Part shown: one piece after another, positions 49,606 through 62,700 of the stretch | How the letters are laid out: each line of letters begins with the position of its first letter | Position numbering within the stretch: the stretch's first letter is position 1 | Source of the DNA: Quillaja saponaria | Lineage: Eukaryota > Streptophyta > Magnoliopsida > Fabales > Quillajaceae | Reading direction: 5' to 3' | Length of the DNA stretch: 64,000 nucleotides | Assembly: GCA_029379385.1 (NCBI GenBank) | Contig: CM055618.1 | Coordinates: 11,666,134-11,730,133, forward strand | Made by a program: the position numbers and the translations under genes | The notes under the pieces: model-generated | The model's input: only the letters and a program-made list of their open reading frames with translations | Told to the model about the DNA's origin: nothing | Databases searched by the model: none

Positions 49606-52600
49606 ACTTTATCATCTAATCCTATTTCCAAGGTCATATTTTAACTACTCATGCTCTTTCAAATTTTTGGTACTATAACTTGTACCATATGTGCACTGTC
49701 TCCACTTTATCCCCACTCATTCAACACAACTTTTTTTGTGCTTTTCAAATTCCTGGCCGAGGTCATCCACATTTTGCTTTGATTGGTTCATACTTCATAT
49801 AGGATAATTATGTTCAATCAAAATACTCATCATATAATCTTCTTCTCCATTCTTCTCATAATCTTGGCCTACTCATCATAATATTATTGAACCCCTATAT
49901 GAGGAAATCTTTTTAAGCTCACTATAATTTTTGTAGATCCCACATGTTTACAAATAATTATTGTGCACCCAATATCGATGATATTCTCCAAATCTTCTTA
50001 AAACATTGTTGTTTATAGGGGTTATGATTTGTTTATAATAATCATAAATGGGTGGCTGGTGATGAATTTGGAATAATGCTAACTTACCCACACAAATGTG
50101 TGTTTGTTTGCTAGCTTGTGTAAGTTTATTAAGGTCATAATCCACTAACATATATATGTGGTCGTGGATGTCAAAGTAGATTAGGGTTTTTCTTTAACTA
50201 ATTAGTTTTGTTTGTTTAATCAAATTAATTAATCTAATTTTTCTCAAATCACATCACAACTGTATTATAAATTACTATTATTCTAAGATGTTGTTTGATT
50301 GTGCCATGTGTCAATATTCCAAACGCACCAAATAGAGGGGTCGTTTGTTGAGCATTTGGATGTTTCGTTATATGATATGGATATTAGTCTCTATCATATT
50401 ATATACCAAACCTTAAGTCACAATCTGCTGCTAAACTTTGCAACCAACAGTTTCAGTATATATGTGCCACGGTGATCAATCTCTATCTAAGAAATTATAA
50501 TATTTTTACAAATAATAAATGTCCACATCTTTGGAAAATTTTCATTTTTAATATAAAAACTAACCCAATTGGAAATCCTAGGATTTGTTTTATGGGGTTT
50601 GCAACTATGGTGGCACTTGGCATTATCAATTTAAGGTGATAAGATTTTAACAAATCTCATTGCTATTAATCACTCAAACAAGCATCAAAGGATGCTTGTG
50701 TAAAGAGAAGTTAATTAATCAAGGGTCCAATTGATTGGTTTATTCTGCAGCATGCAGGAAATACTAGTCATAATATAACTGTTCTTGATTACATACTATT
50801 TTTACTGACGATCATAATTCAATATATATATATATATTCAATTTTTCACTAAAAATGATTAAGACCCTCTAAGCACACAAGAACCAGAAGAGTATAAATT
50901 TTAAATGTTAGCTAATTTAATTAGCAAAAACACTTATTAGTTAATCAAATAAAAGTTTAGTTCATTAATTAGGAATCAATATTATAGATTATCTGATTGA
51001 TCATATTCCTATAACTCATTTTCATATAACTCTCAATAACTGTCAGGACATCAACAGTTGTCAGTGATCAGGTTAATTTTAACATATTATTTGGATCTTA
51101 TTAAATAATATGACTAAGAGGACTCTACAAAAGCATACCTACCAAATTAGCCAATTCATTAGTGACACCAAATTCAATTGAAAATTATCATCCTTGTCTT
51201 AATTTGAACCTAACTGTTGAGAGGCGTAAGCATGTCAACTTCAAAGCTTTTGGTGTCTCCATTAGTAACTTGATTACCCCACTAATTGGGACGTTAACAT
51301 GAATAACATCTGGTTAAAAGAATTAGATTGGGGTTTCCTTGCTACCAAATTTTTTATTTGTTTTAGGTCAAGAATCCATTTTATGTTAAATGTTATTTTC
51401 ACTTTCTTTTCAACCAAATTGTTGAAGTAGCTGTACGGAGCATATGATTTGTAATAGTTACTAATTAAGCTAGGGTGGTAAAAAATGGCTAAAATCTACT
51501 CAGTATATTATAATTAAGAGAGGTTTTTTATTCGATTTCTTACCTAAAAAACAAAAAAGGAAGAAGAGAACAATATATCAAGTTGGGATAATGATACATT
51601 CTCTGAATCACGATCCAATAATATAGGATCGAATCACGTTTCATTCGGCATGGAGATTTATGAGAAGAAAGAGTTATATCCTGTTGTATAACTAATAGAC
51701 CCAAAGAGACTCTACAAACAAAAAAAATGAAACGAGACTTTGTTGATCCACTTCTTAGCCATTTAAGGAGCTCTAGTTAGCAAATGCTTGGAGCACTTAG
51801 ACTCTACCAAAAACCACTAAAATCTTGTTAGTGATTTTTATGAAACTGTCTTGGTAAACGAGGAAGTACATCTTAGAAATTACCTCCAATTTTTAGTTTT
51901 TGATAAACTATTTGTGATAATATTTTGTGCAAATACCACTGCTCTAACTCTTTTTCTTATTACATATGCTCCTAATTTGGATGTCCAATGGGTTTGGTAG
52001 TATAGATAAATTGCACGGACTCTCTGTTTATCTTAAGCTATTAGGCAGGGCTATAAATAAATCTCTAGCAAGGTCAATCAAAATAATTCTCTCTTTGGAA
52101 CTTAAAAGCACACCAGTTCTTAGTTCCTACACATATTTATGCATTTGATATTTTCATATACTAACATTTTGATTAGATGGTTTTTACTAGTCATTGTCAG
52201 AATTTGGTACTTGAATTGGCTGAGAAGTTTATTTGTTCTTCAGAATAATTTTCTTATGCTCCAAACAAGTAGGGGAAAGAATAGTAGAATCATTTTCTTG
52301 ATAGATTACTTCGTGTATGAATTTAGAGAATTCCCTGAATTCCAGTCTCCTACATTCTTAGAGAAAATATCGTACCGAGTGTAAAATGCTATTGCACGTG
52401 GAAAAACTAAAGCCACTCATTAGAGCTAAAATTTAAAAGGTCTTGCGAGGGAATAATGTCCTTTGGATTGCGTTTGAAGACACTTGAGGCTTACTGTCTG
52501 TCCCATTTTTGAATGAGACAACTCTCTCTCTACGACCCATATAGCAATGCCACATTATGAGGCTTGTTTACAATCTTAGTATAGTTTTCTAGCTTCCAGT

Positions 52601-54895
52601 CTTGTGATGTGTGGTCACTAATGTTTATGATCTTCCCCAACTAAAACCAATTAGGAAGGGGAAAAGGCCAAAAAGCAAAAGCAAAAGCAAAGCAAAGACA
52701 GTGGAATTTTGCTGCCAGTCTACAATAGGGTCAGTCATAAAAGTATAACTTGTAATCTTATCAATATCTTGCCCCCATGGGTGTCATCCATCTCCTTTTT
52801 AGAAATCCATTAGTCCCACAGTAATGTTTTGATGTTTTGGGACTAATTATATATTTGATAAAGAATATTTGGCTTCCTATGATTGTTAAAGTACTAAAAT
52901 CTATGCAACATCAGACTATTTCTTTGTGATGAGAGGTCAGTTAATTTAGCTCAATCAGACTATTTCAAAATGCCAATGGCAATATCTTCAAGTGCCATTT
53001 TCTGAACAATCAACAAGTAGAAGCTTTGTTTTCAAACTCTATAGCAAACCCATTGAGTTGATTGTGGGATTTTCATGTTCTTCACAATGGAGTCCTGTAA
53101 ACTGACATGTCCTAGAGCGTGAATTAAGTTTTTTTTTTAGAGCACTTTACTTGCTTTTGGCCTAATATAGCTTCAACCAATGCTTGTAATTAATGTTATC
53201 AGGATCTGGACATCTGTTTTCATGGATTTCGGATAACTATGCTATACACGTATATCAGTTGCTTTTGTAAAGGAGAAGAATTAGAAGATAAGACCTTGCA
53301 TTTGTGAGTTACGGTAGTGTCTGTGATGGCCAATATTTTTTTTATGACTGATCAGGGGCAGGCGGGAAGCCAGTTTCCAGGAATTCTGTTGCCAGAATCT
53401 CTTGTTTTATGTGCTTGCATGAGGGTTTGATGGAGAGGAGAAAGACACCCTTGAGTCTGTAATGTCAAAGGGACCATGGAACCAACTACTATAGTTGTTA
53501 TATACCCCATTACTTGACAGGCTAGAAACTCGTGACTATGTTCACAGGTAATAAGCTAGAGCTTATTCCTTGTTGACAACCATTATCAAGTTTCGTTGCA
53601 GTGTAATGCTTTATTTAACGGGTAGTAAACTAATCTCAGAACTCTTATACTACTGAGAGCAAATTGCAATTTGTTGTATTGTATGTCTTCCAGCAGCTGC
53701 TGTAGTTTGTGCTAGACTAGCTGCTTGTCATACCCTCTCTAATGGCTATAAATCTCGTTATCCAACAGAAAGAAAACCACGTTTCACCAGGATCAAATGA
53801 ACAGTAATAGGATGCTCCACTTATTCTATATAATATATAAAACATATTTTTCTTTAAGAAAGATCATACTGGCTACTACAGGGTCTTCTAGATGGCTCAA
53901 ACTAATTTGCTGCAGAACTACACTCAGTGTTTTAGTCATATGTCTTAACTTTCATACATGGCTCACATTCAAGTTAGGATACCTCATACCAGAGCCTGAG
54001 TTCTTCATGCAGGGTCAATTTTGATAAGTAATTATAGGCTAAAACTAAAATGTTCATTGTGCATAGACTATAAATTTTGTGGCCTTTAATCAGAAAAGGA
54101 TTGGCTCTAGATAGTTTTCTCCATCAAAATTGGGTTGATTTATAATTATACAATGACCAAAGGCTGACTGAAGAACAAGTGCCCACTTAGGACCTGGTTC
54201 AGTAGATCCTAGGTGCAATTCTTGAGAGTTGAGTATTTGAATCAAGGGGCATTGTGGTGTGTTCCTGATCATAATGATGCTTCCTGGATTTTGGGAGCTA
54301 TAGCCGAATGCAGTGACACAGTACACAAGGATGCCTGCTTTATCACTGAAGATGGTGCTAGTGTCAGTATGAAAGGACCCTTGGATGCCTTGGCTATAAC
54401 ATTTTAAGCCAAGAGCATTAATGCAATCCAATAATCTGAACTTATCAGATTGTCATGTGTCCCCATAAGGACGCTATTAGGTTCCGCTAAAGTTTAGGGT
54501 ACGTGGATTTGTAGGTTTTTAATACCTTCTCTAAGGTACTAATTGTTTCCTATCAAAATATAAACAGGCCATGTTAAGGCAGAGCCAGATAGTTGTATTA
54601 AACTCAACTCAACTCAACTAAGCCTTCAATCAGATAGTTGTATTACAATTAGCAAAATACACACACTTATGATCAATTCATGGATACCTTTTTCGAATTG
54701 GATATGTAACAACTGACAATTGAAGACAGAGAAAAACTAAGAACAACTACAAACCAGAAACAACTAAAACAGTTACAAACTGAAAACAATGTGATTGAAG
54801 ATCATAGAAGAAAGATATTGCCTTTTACTCAGATCCCTGTCAAGCCCCGATTCTGGTACTTTTTTACTGTCAGTAATACAATCTGGCATCTTATA

Positions 54896-56608
54896 TTAGG
54901 ATGGCATCCTAAGCCGGTGATATTGTTGCAGTACTAACAGTAAATATGCCCATATTGCCATCAAAGACATGCCTCCAGCACCTAGCAAAACTGCCATATA
55001 TGATCCAATCTGAAGTTTTGTGCTTCTTTGGAGCTTAGACCCCATAAAGTCTGCAGCCAAGAGATCTACCAGTGCCATATAATTCAAAAGCCCTGCAGAT
55101 GCAGCATCTAGTATCCCCACCACAATTAGAGCAGTTGGACTGTCTTCACTGTATACATTTGACAAACCAATTCCCAAGGCAATGCCAAATGGAGTAGTGA
55201 CTGAGAAGAAAAACACCAAAATTGCTTTCATTTTGCGCTCGTATTCAGCCTGTTACGAATAATGATAACCATTGTACCAAAGAAGAAGAAGAAGAATGAT
55301 AATCAGAACACATTCAAGTATTAATTTTGTAAAACACATGACTAATGTTGGTCTCTGAAAATCCTCATGACAGTCAATGCCATGGAGGTGTCGGGAGAAT
55401 ATATATAGGCCAGCTCCTTCTCAGAATGATTTTACAATAAATATGGTACAGAATAAATTGGGGAAGGAAGAGAAGTTGATAACCTGTAATATGCAACCAC
55501 CTAAACCCATTCCTTCAAAAAGTTGATGGAAGCAGAGGGCAGCAATGAGCGGTCTGATTGTGCAAGGGTTGTCTGAAGCTCCCATTGACAAACCAATTAC
55601 CACCGAGTGCACTACAATGCCAAACTCCAAAACCTGCATTAGTCAAGTTGCTTCCTCATTATGCAAAGTTCTATTAAACAACTATAAGAAGATGAAGCCT
55701 TAGATAATTGGGGAGATACTACTACAACAAGTTATTTACAATCATGTAAACAACAATATATACAACAGCTACGTGCATGAATCATCACAAAACTACAACA
55801 ACATTAACAAAAAGTTCCTCTAACAAAGAAAACCATCAAAAGAACAACCTAGCTGATATCAAACATAGTATGCACCTGATTGCCTCCTGCTTATAAATGC
55901 TCATTAATTTATGCGCTAATGATCATGAATTTGCAGCAATCATATGAAAACGTATTATCTATCATATAAAAGTAGTTTCGGAATATATTTATATATACCT
56001 GAGCCACGACGCGGTTGCGTAGCAGCTGTGAATCTTTCCCATCTTCTGTTGCAACATGTCCACTGACCAAATTGCTCCAAATCTTTTGTCCCATTATTAT
56101 TGGTAACTTGATCAGCAGCTTTAACACCAGAATGAGAAAGCTTCTTCTTATAGTAACTCATAGTAAATGAATCCACCATAAGAGTAAAAACAGCTGATAA
56201 CATAGCCACGAAAGTTGTGAACGGGAACTTATGCCATGGATTTTTTGGCAAACACTCAGACCTCAAGCAATCAAACGAGTCAGGCAATACGTGCATGTAT
56301 CCAGTTGCAAGTATAACACCAGAAGCAAATGTTTTAACCAGCACAAATAAATTCCGGTCTGGTTGAAGTGCCGGGACGGCACGAGAGAACAATGGAAGAC
56401 AAACACCAATCATGCTAGCTACCAATATCGAATTTATAGCAATGATCTTAAATTTCAATGCTTTGGCTTTGTCATGGCACCCTCCTAGAGATTTAGTACC
56501 ACATTGTGATGATGAGGTAGATTCCATTTCTTGGTTGGCAAAAGCCTGCATAGAAAGAAGTAAAAGGAAGATAGAGATCAGTGAAATGAGCTTGTTGTTT
56601 GAAGCCAT
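54896..56608 (-). CDS. ZIP: ZIP-family zinc/iron transporter, with a one-base frame break in exon 1
   Basis: Three exons on the minus strand: 55999-56608, 55484-55633 and 54896-55249. A signal peptide ([20 protein letters not shown]) leads into membrane segments; [20 protein letters not shown] is TM2-TM3-like. Exon 2 carries the ZIP signature, [20 protein letters not shown] and [15 protein letters not shown], with the metal-binding His residues. Exon 3 gives [15 protein letters not shown] and [20 protein letters not shown]. The family imports Zn2+ or Fe2+ across the plasma membrane. Exon 1 ends in the right frame ([20 protein letters not shown]) only if one base is skipped between about 56040 and 56100, after VTNNN. 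The usual His-rich cytosolic loop is almost absent. The C-terminus, normally ending in a Trp-Ala, continues for 12 more residues. Total about 370 residues after correction. Confidence 0.88.
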
Positions 56609-57109
56609 GGATATGGAAGGTGAGTGAGTCTGAAAATGATGGAGGATTTGTTTGAACAGTTAGAAATTTTAGTGACATGGATGCAGCATTTCCCTGCTTT
56701 AAAGGATTCAAATAATTTTGAATGACTAAACTACCCTTGATGGACTCTGCATTGAGACGTCTATCTACTATTGATCTGGTAATTTTGGTGTGCTTGAGGG
56801 GTAATTACAGAGAGTGGACTGGGGTGAAGAAAACTTGTGGAGGACGTGTGTATGGCGTGGCCCCCACATTGTTTGACTATTCTCTTTCAGCCGTGGCAAT
56901 ATGGCATCAATCGCACTCACTCTCCTCTGCTGACAGTCGCATTCAATTTTTTTCCTTTTCTGAAAAAAACCATGAAATTTAAATTAATATTTCAATAGCG
57001 CCATTGGATTTCCTTATCCAATCCAAACACAACATTGAGGTAACAATAGATAGCATATCAGAGCTCGTTGTTCACTCTCACACTCTCCCTCCCTTCTTCA
57101 TCGTCCACA
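56609..57109. promoter_or_regulatory. Shared promoter region between ZIP (-) and PHYLLO (+)
   Basis: The start codons of the two divergent genes are 501 bp apart. The interval must hold both promoters and both 5' leaders. A CT-rich stretch (57074-57098) just before the PHYLLO ATG is typical of plant 5' leaders. No defined elements could be assigned. Confidence 0.5.
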
Positions 57110-59714
57110 ATGAAAGCTCATGCATTTTCCTTCACTAGTGGTTTCTCTTCGTCTTTCACAAACCGCAAAAAAAGCAATTTTCCTCTGAAAAAACCAGCTT
57201 TCACATTTCTCTGTAGAAATTCTCGTTTCTGCAATCTCCTTCACCCACTTCGAAAACCCAATTATCAGGTCTTAGAAAAATTTAAGCTTTTTGCTGTTTT
57301 CTTGTGCATTTAGTTGTTTTTATTATTGTTTTGTGTAAGTATTTATTTTTAGTGATTTTCTGGATTGGTAGGTTGTGGAAGGGGTGAGGTTTGACGGCCC
57401 TGTAATCCATATTGACGAAATTGAGGATAGTGAGGATGGTGAATTGGTGTTCGAGCACTGTGTTACTCGAACCTTATCTCCGGCATTGACTCTCGAGGAG
57501 GGACTTGAGAGAATTAAGGACGCCGTTGAGATGTTGAAGTTGGACCCTCCTTGTTCTACGAGTGGAATTTTCAGGTTTCGGGTATGGTTCACTGTTATCC
57601 AAATTGTAAAGTAAGTTATGTTCATGAAATTACCCTGCACTTCTGAAGTACATTCTTTTACTGAAAAACCCAAAAAACGCAATGAGATCATAAGTGGCTA
57701 CACAATGCTGAGTAGTAGAAAATTGGATAGTGGCACAGTGCCCTTTAATTCATGCTATGTGATCGTGAATCTGCAGGTGGTTGTGCCTCCAAGTCCAAAA
57801 GCTTTAAATTGGTTTTGCTGTCAACCAGAATCTTCTGGCGTATTCCCTCTGTTTTTTCTTTCCAAGAACAAAGACAACCCAACATGTAAATCACTGCATT
57901 TGAATGGAAGCCGTGGGATTTTTGCTATTGGTGCTGCTGTTTACTTTGCACATTCTTCTTCTGTTAACTCTGAGAAGCAGAGTTCAATCAAAAGGTTAGT
58001 TTATCCGTTTTCAGCTTGATTTCTTGCTTTTATACCAGTCTCTCTCATTTTGCAAAGTTAAGTTAATATGTGTTGGCAATCAAGTACTAAGTTCATACCC
58101 TTCACTTTTCCATTTAATTGTACTGTGCGACATATTGACCATCCTTTGCTGTGTGTTTGAGTGACACTGCATTAGTGGAAATTTGATTATGAATTTCTTC
58201 TCATGCACTTTGTTGCATTTTCTAGTGGTTGCAATTTGATGGTCTATTGATCATAATATGGCCTTTCATTTATACTTCATGGTGTAGATCTGAGTTCCAA
58301 ATTATGCACACTACCAATGTAACAAATTTCATAAGGAGAGTGAGATTAAATATTAACAATGTGCATCTATGGTAACACTCAAAAGCTAGTAAGATATGAG
58401 GATATTATTTAAAGATAGAGGTAACCACAAATGCCAGGAAGATGGGGGAACCATCAAAGATGGTTAGGTCATTGGCTATATAGATGCACCGGTGTCCTAA
58501 TGCAGAAGGACGAGAAGATCCAAAATAGAGAACAGTGTTATTAAAGGCTCAAGGCGCACCTAGATGCAAGGGGTCTTCGGAGCCTTGGTTCTAGGCGCTA
58601 GGTGTAGGCGCGCGCTTGAGGAAAGCTAGGCGCCCTACTAAAGAAAACAATTAAAATTGCTACAATAAGCTTCCATCACGTAAAATCTAGCGTCAATATA
58701 TTATGAAAGAGTAAAAATAGGAATATATATATTATATAATAGGCAAGAATAGAAAAAAAATTAGCTAAAAGACAAGAGGTTCATCATGTAGTCCACTAAG
58801 TTCAATAAGTAAAAACTATCTCTAAGTCAAAAGCAATAAAATTAGTGCTCTTGCTTTCTAAATCCCTAGTAGGTGCAACAAGTAGTCAACTAAGAGCCTA
58901 GGCGTGTGCCTGAGTGGGCTAGGCTCGAGCCTAAAGGGCCTAACCTGAGCCTGAGTGAATGAGCCCTGCCTAAGAGGGGGTAGAGGCGAGAGGGCTGGAG
59001 CCTTTTGCCATTTGAGCCTCAGGTGCACCTTTAATAACACTATTAGATAATGGAAGAGGATGAGAGGGAGAACAAGAATGAAATGATAAGGAAACATATT
59101 TCGGTGAAAAGGGTAGTTGAGGATGTTATACGGGGAGGACTTCAAGTAGTTATTCACACCACACATCATGTGATTATAGGCCAACTATTTGGAGTTATGC
59201 CTTTTATAATCTGACACTTTAAAGACGATCCATTATATGGCCAGAAGTGATAAAAGGCAGAAACGTTATGCTGGTGGAAAATCACGTGCTACAGGATTTG
59301 TCTTTACATAGAATTGTGTGATCTTTATGGATTAGGGTCAGGATCAAGGCTATAGATTTTTTCTTGGCGATGTTTATCTAGATTTCTGTATTTTGGTCTT
59401 GGTGAATAATGAAAATAATATGTACTTAAAGGGTATTATCTTTCCAAGTTTCTTGCATTCTTATCTGAAGTTACTTGACTCGATCAATTTAGGTGATGGC
59501 ATTTGGTTGAACATGGATTTTGACTTCCTATGAAGTAATTGAAGAATGCAAGTTCTCTTTCTTTCTACAGATACATCTCAATTGATTCAACCTTTATAAT
59601 GGCTTATGGTTTTGTCGATATTAATTTCGATTCAGAGTTGGTTTCCATGAGTCGTGAAGCTGGTTCTTATTACTTTTTCATTCCTCAGGTGAACATTTAT
59701 CAGTTATATCATGC

Positions 59715-59745
<31 letters not shown>

Positions 59746-62700
59746 TTTCATCATCTTTTCCATCTTACTATTCATGGTGGCACTACATCTTTTAGGTTTT
59801 TAACTAGGAATCCTGTTATGACAGATTGAGTTAGACGAGCAGGAGACTCTTTCTGCTCTAACAGCAACAGTTGCATGGGATAACTCTTCCCTTACATTCA
59901 AGGAAGCTCTTCACTGTCTTGAGTGTTCTCTCGACCAGGTATTTGAACAGGCGATTGTTTTACTTTTTGTTTCATTTGGTTTAATAACTAGAAACACACA
60001 TATTGATATACCAGTGGTAATTTTTACTTATATTGACTATATATATACTGATTTAATTTGACATTTGTTAAAAACTCTATTTGAAGTTCTTAACTGTAAC
60101 GTAGTTCTTTTCTATTTTTTCATTTTCTGCTTTTTTGTTTCCGAAATCCCATTTCATTAAATAGTTGAAGGAGACTATCAAAGAACCATTCCATCTAAAA
60201 GCTTAAGCTGTTAGGTGAGGCCCTAGGAATAAGTTATAATCTTTTACACGCCCTTCCTCATGCAATATTGGGCTTGCACAGACCCTCCTCATACCTTGTC
60301 AAAGAACCATTCCATCTAAAAGTGTAAGTTGTTAGGTGAGCCATCAAGAATAGGTTATAATCTCTTACAAAGACTAAAGAATGAGGTTACGAGGGCTTGG
60401 TCCTAAGAATATCTTGACAGGAGTCAAGGGACTCCCACGCAGCTTAAGAGCCTCATATGCACCTCATTCCAAGGTCTTAAATTGATTTTCATATCCCCTT
60501 GTTAGTTTCTTAGCCATCTTATGTTTGTTTTTTCAATATTATCTTTTTAATTTTTAAAATTATTCTTCTGCAGGTGATATACCATGTCTGGCCCACTACA
60601 AATAAAAGGCATTCCAAATCCATAAGGTCTACTCTCAGAAAACTCAATTTGGTTGAGGATGGATCCATTCCTATGGTATGGGTTTCATTTTCTTTCTAGA
60701 TGCTGCAATTAGGTTTTTCACCAAGAAAAAAGAAAAAAAGAAGTTATATATATGTATATAGAAAAAATTGCTGATATCTATTAGTCATGTATATCTAGAT
60801 AATGACATTTACATCCATTTTCATTTCGTTTTCTACTGTCTTATCCTCTTTCTGTTAATATTTCTTCTTTATCAAGACAAAAAAGAAAAAGATTCTTCTT
60901 CTTCCTTGGTACAAAGCTACGTTTGAAATTTGAGTGTAGTTTTTCCCAAGTTTATGTTGATTGTTTGGTGTTCTACTGCTGACCAACATTATTTGCTAGG
61001 TTTATATGAACATGCTCTCTGTGGAAGGAAGGGAACACTGGAATGTTATGGCACTGGTATCCTCTTTTTCCTGGTAATTTTTAGTCCTCTACATTTCCTG
61101 TGGTTCTGCTATTCTTGCAGCTCCCTTTTGGTAACCTTAATTTTAACCAGTTTGATTGCTTTTAATTTTTTACTTCTGTTACAGAAGGACTCTCCATCTT
61201 ATTGTCAATTTTGCTTCAGGATTTCACCAACCGTCACTTTTGCAAGAAATATGGTATGTACTATTATATTAGTAATACTGAACTGCATGAAGTTTTTACT
61301 ATTTTGTTTATTTTCAATCCCTATTACTCAGATGATAAATAAGAGCAATTTAGATTTTTCAATGCATAGATTTGAGATAGGAATAACTACAAGCCTGACC
61401 TTGGGCCAATGAGCATAGAACAGGATCCATTTAGCTAATATTGGTGTCAAGTAATTACTCCCTAACTCAAGTCTTGTCATTATATGTGAAATATTTATAT
61501 TTATTTTAATGACGTGTTATTGGATACTTGTGTAGCCCATTATGCTTATATTTTTGGTTAAGATATGTACATTTTCACTGAAAAGCAAAAGAATATGCAC
61601 GAGGGCTGGAACCGTAGTTACCTAGTACGCGGAACGAGAACATAGAATGTTACTTATCCAGATATATGTTATGATAGGGGTAAGCTTCTTCTGATCGTTT
61701 AGTTGCAATGAGATGTGTAAGGATCACATATGTAATAATTATATATGCACAATTATATTTAGATAATTAAACTTAGAAACATACTAGCAAATGAAAACTT
61801 GGGTGTCAACTCTCTATCCTGAAAAAAATGAGAACAACATGGCTGCACAAGAAAAAATTTGTTGTTAGTAAAAGATTTTGTTTGTGGGTTGTCTAGATAA
61901 ATATTTTTCTTTGTGACTTGCGATTTTGTTTTTTCCATTTTTTATTTTCCTGATTGGAATGCTCGGAGCACTGAAAGTAGCATTCCAGGTTGAAAGGGAT
62001 CCTTGTTTGGGATCGAAAGATCTAGTTCGTTAGTTGATGACTAAGTAGGTTTTTAAACTTAATCCTCACCAATTACCTATTCAGTCGAAACCATCCAGAA
62101 TGTGGATGAGTCCCAAGTCTTGCTCCAATAGGTTGTATTGAATAGCTAACACCATAACCTGACTGTCATTGCAAATCTTGGACTGTCTTCAATCTTGTGC
62201 ATCATGAATTGTATGTATATCATGCAAATCAAGGATATAGAATTCTTTCACAGTTAAAAGTATAAGATTGTGCAGGTCAATGTGTACAAAAGATTTGCAA
62301 AAACTTTTCCTGGTGGGTAGGGGGGGGGGGGGGGAGGTGGAGATGATAAATCTGTGTGGATCTCTTCTGAAGTGAGTTGAATAGAGTTCAAACTCATGTT
62401 TCTGCGAAGATGGTGGCTTTCTGTGTGCTTAAACTGCACGAAATGAATGTGGCTGTTAGATTGCTGTTCCCTTCTCCTGTCCTCTCTTTCTTACTCTGAT
62501 TATTGCAAAGAAAATTTTTATTCCTCAGTAGTTGTGTAGCTTACGTTTAATGATTCTAGTAGGAGAAAACTTGTGGAAGATTGTTAGCTTATGTTTCTTT
62601 CTTCTATCAGTTGGATCCTGCTAGGAAGTTGTCTTACTTGGTGCAAGAAAATGCCAACATCAATGCTGTTTGGGCATCACTTATTATTGAAGAATGTGCA

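Larger units (their letters stand above)
46000..54880. other. Gene-poor stretch of about 9 kb
   Basis: No ORF with a recognisable domain on either strand. It holds a small hairpin (48144-48219), a short MITE (49465-49605), AT repeats near 50825, and a repeat-like segment at about 48355-48500 sharing words with 26720-27020. The rest looks like ordinary plant intergenic DNA. Confidence 0.5.

Noticed and set aside
54090..54431. Overlapping ORFs on both strands (113 codons minus, 64 codons plus)
   Set aside because: Neither has a recognisable domain. A retroelement origin was considered, but no reverse transcriptase, RNase H or gag motif could be identified.
60930..61412. 160-codon plus-strand ORF
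   Set aside because: Runs through PHYLLO exons 7 and 8 and their introns in the wrong frame; a shadow of that gene.
62254..62439. Poly-Pro ORF on the minus strand
   Set aside because: Created by the poly-G run in a PHYLLO intron.
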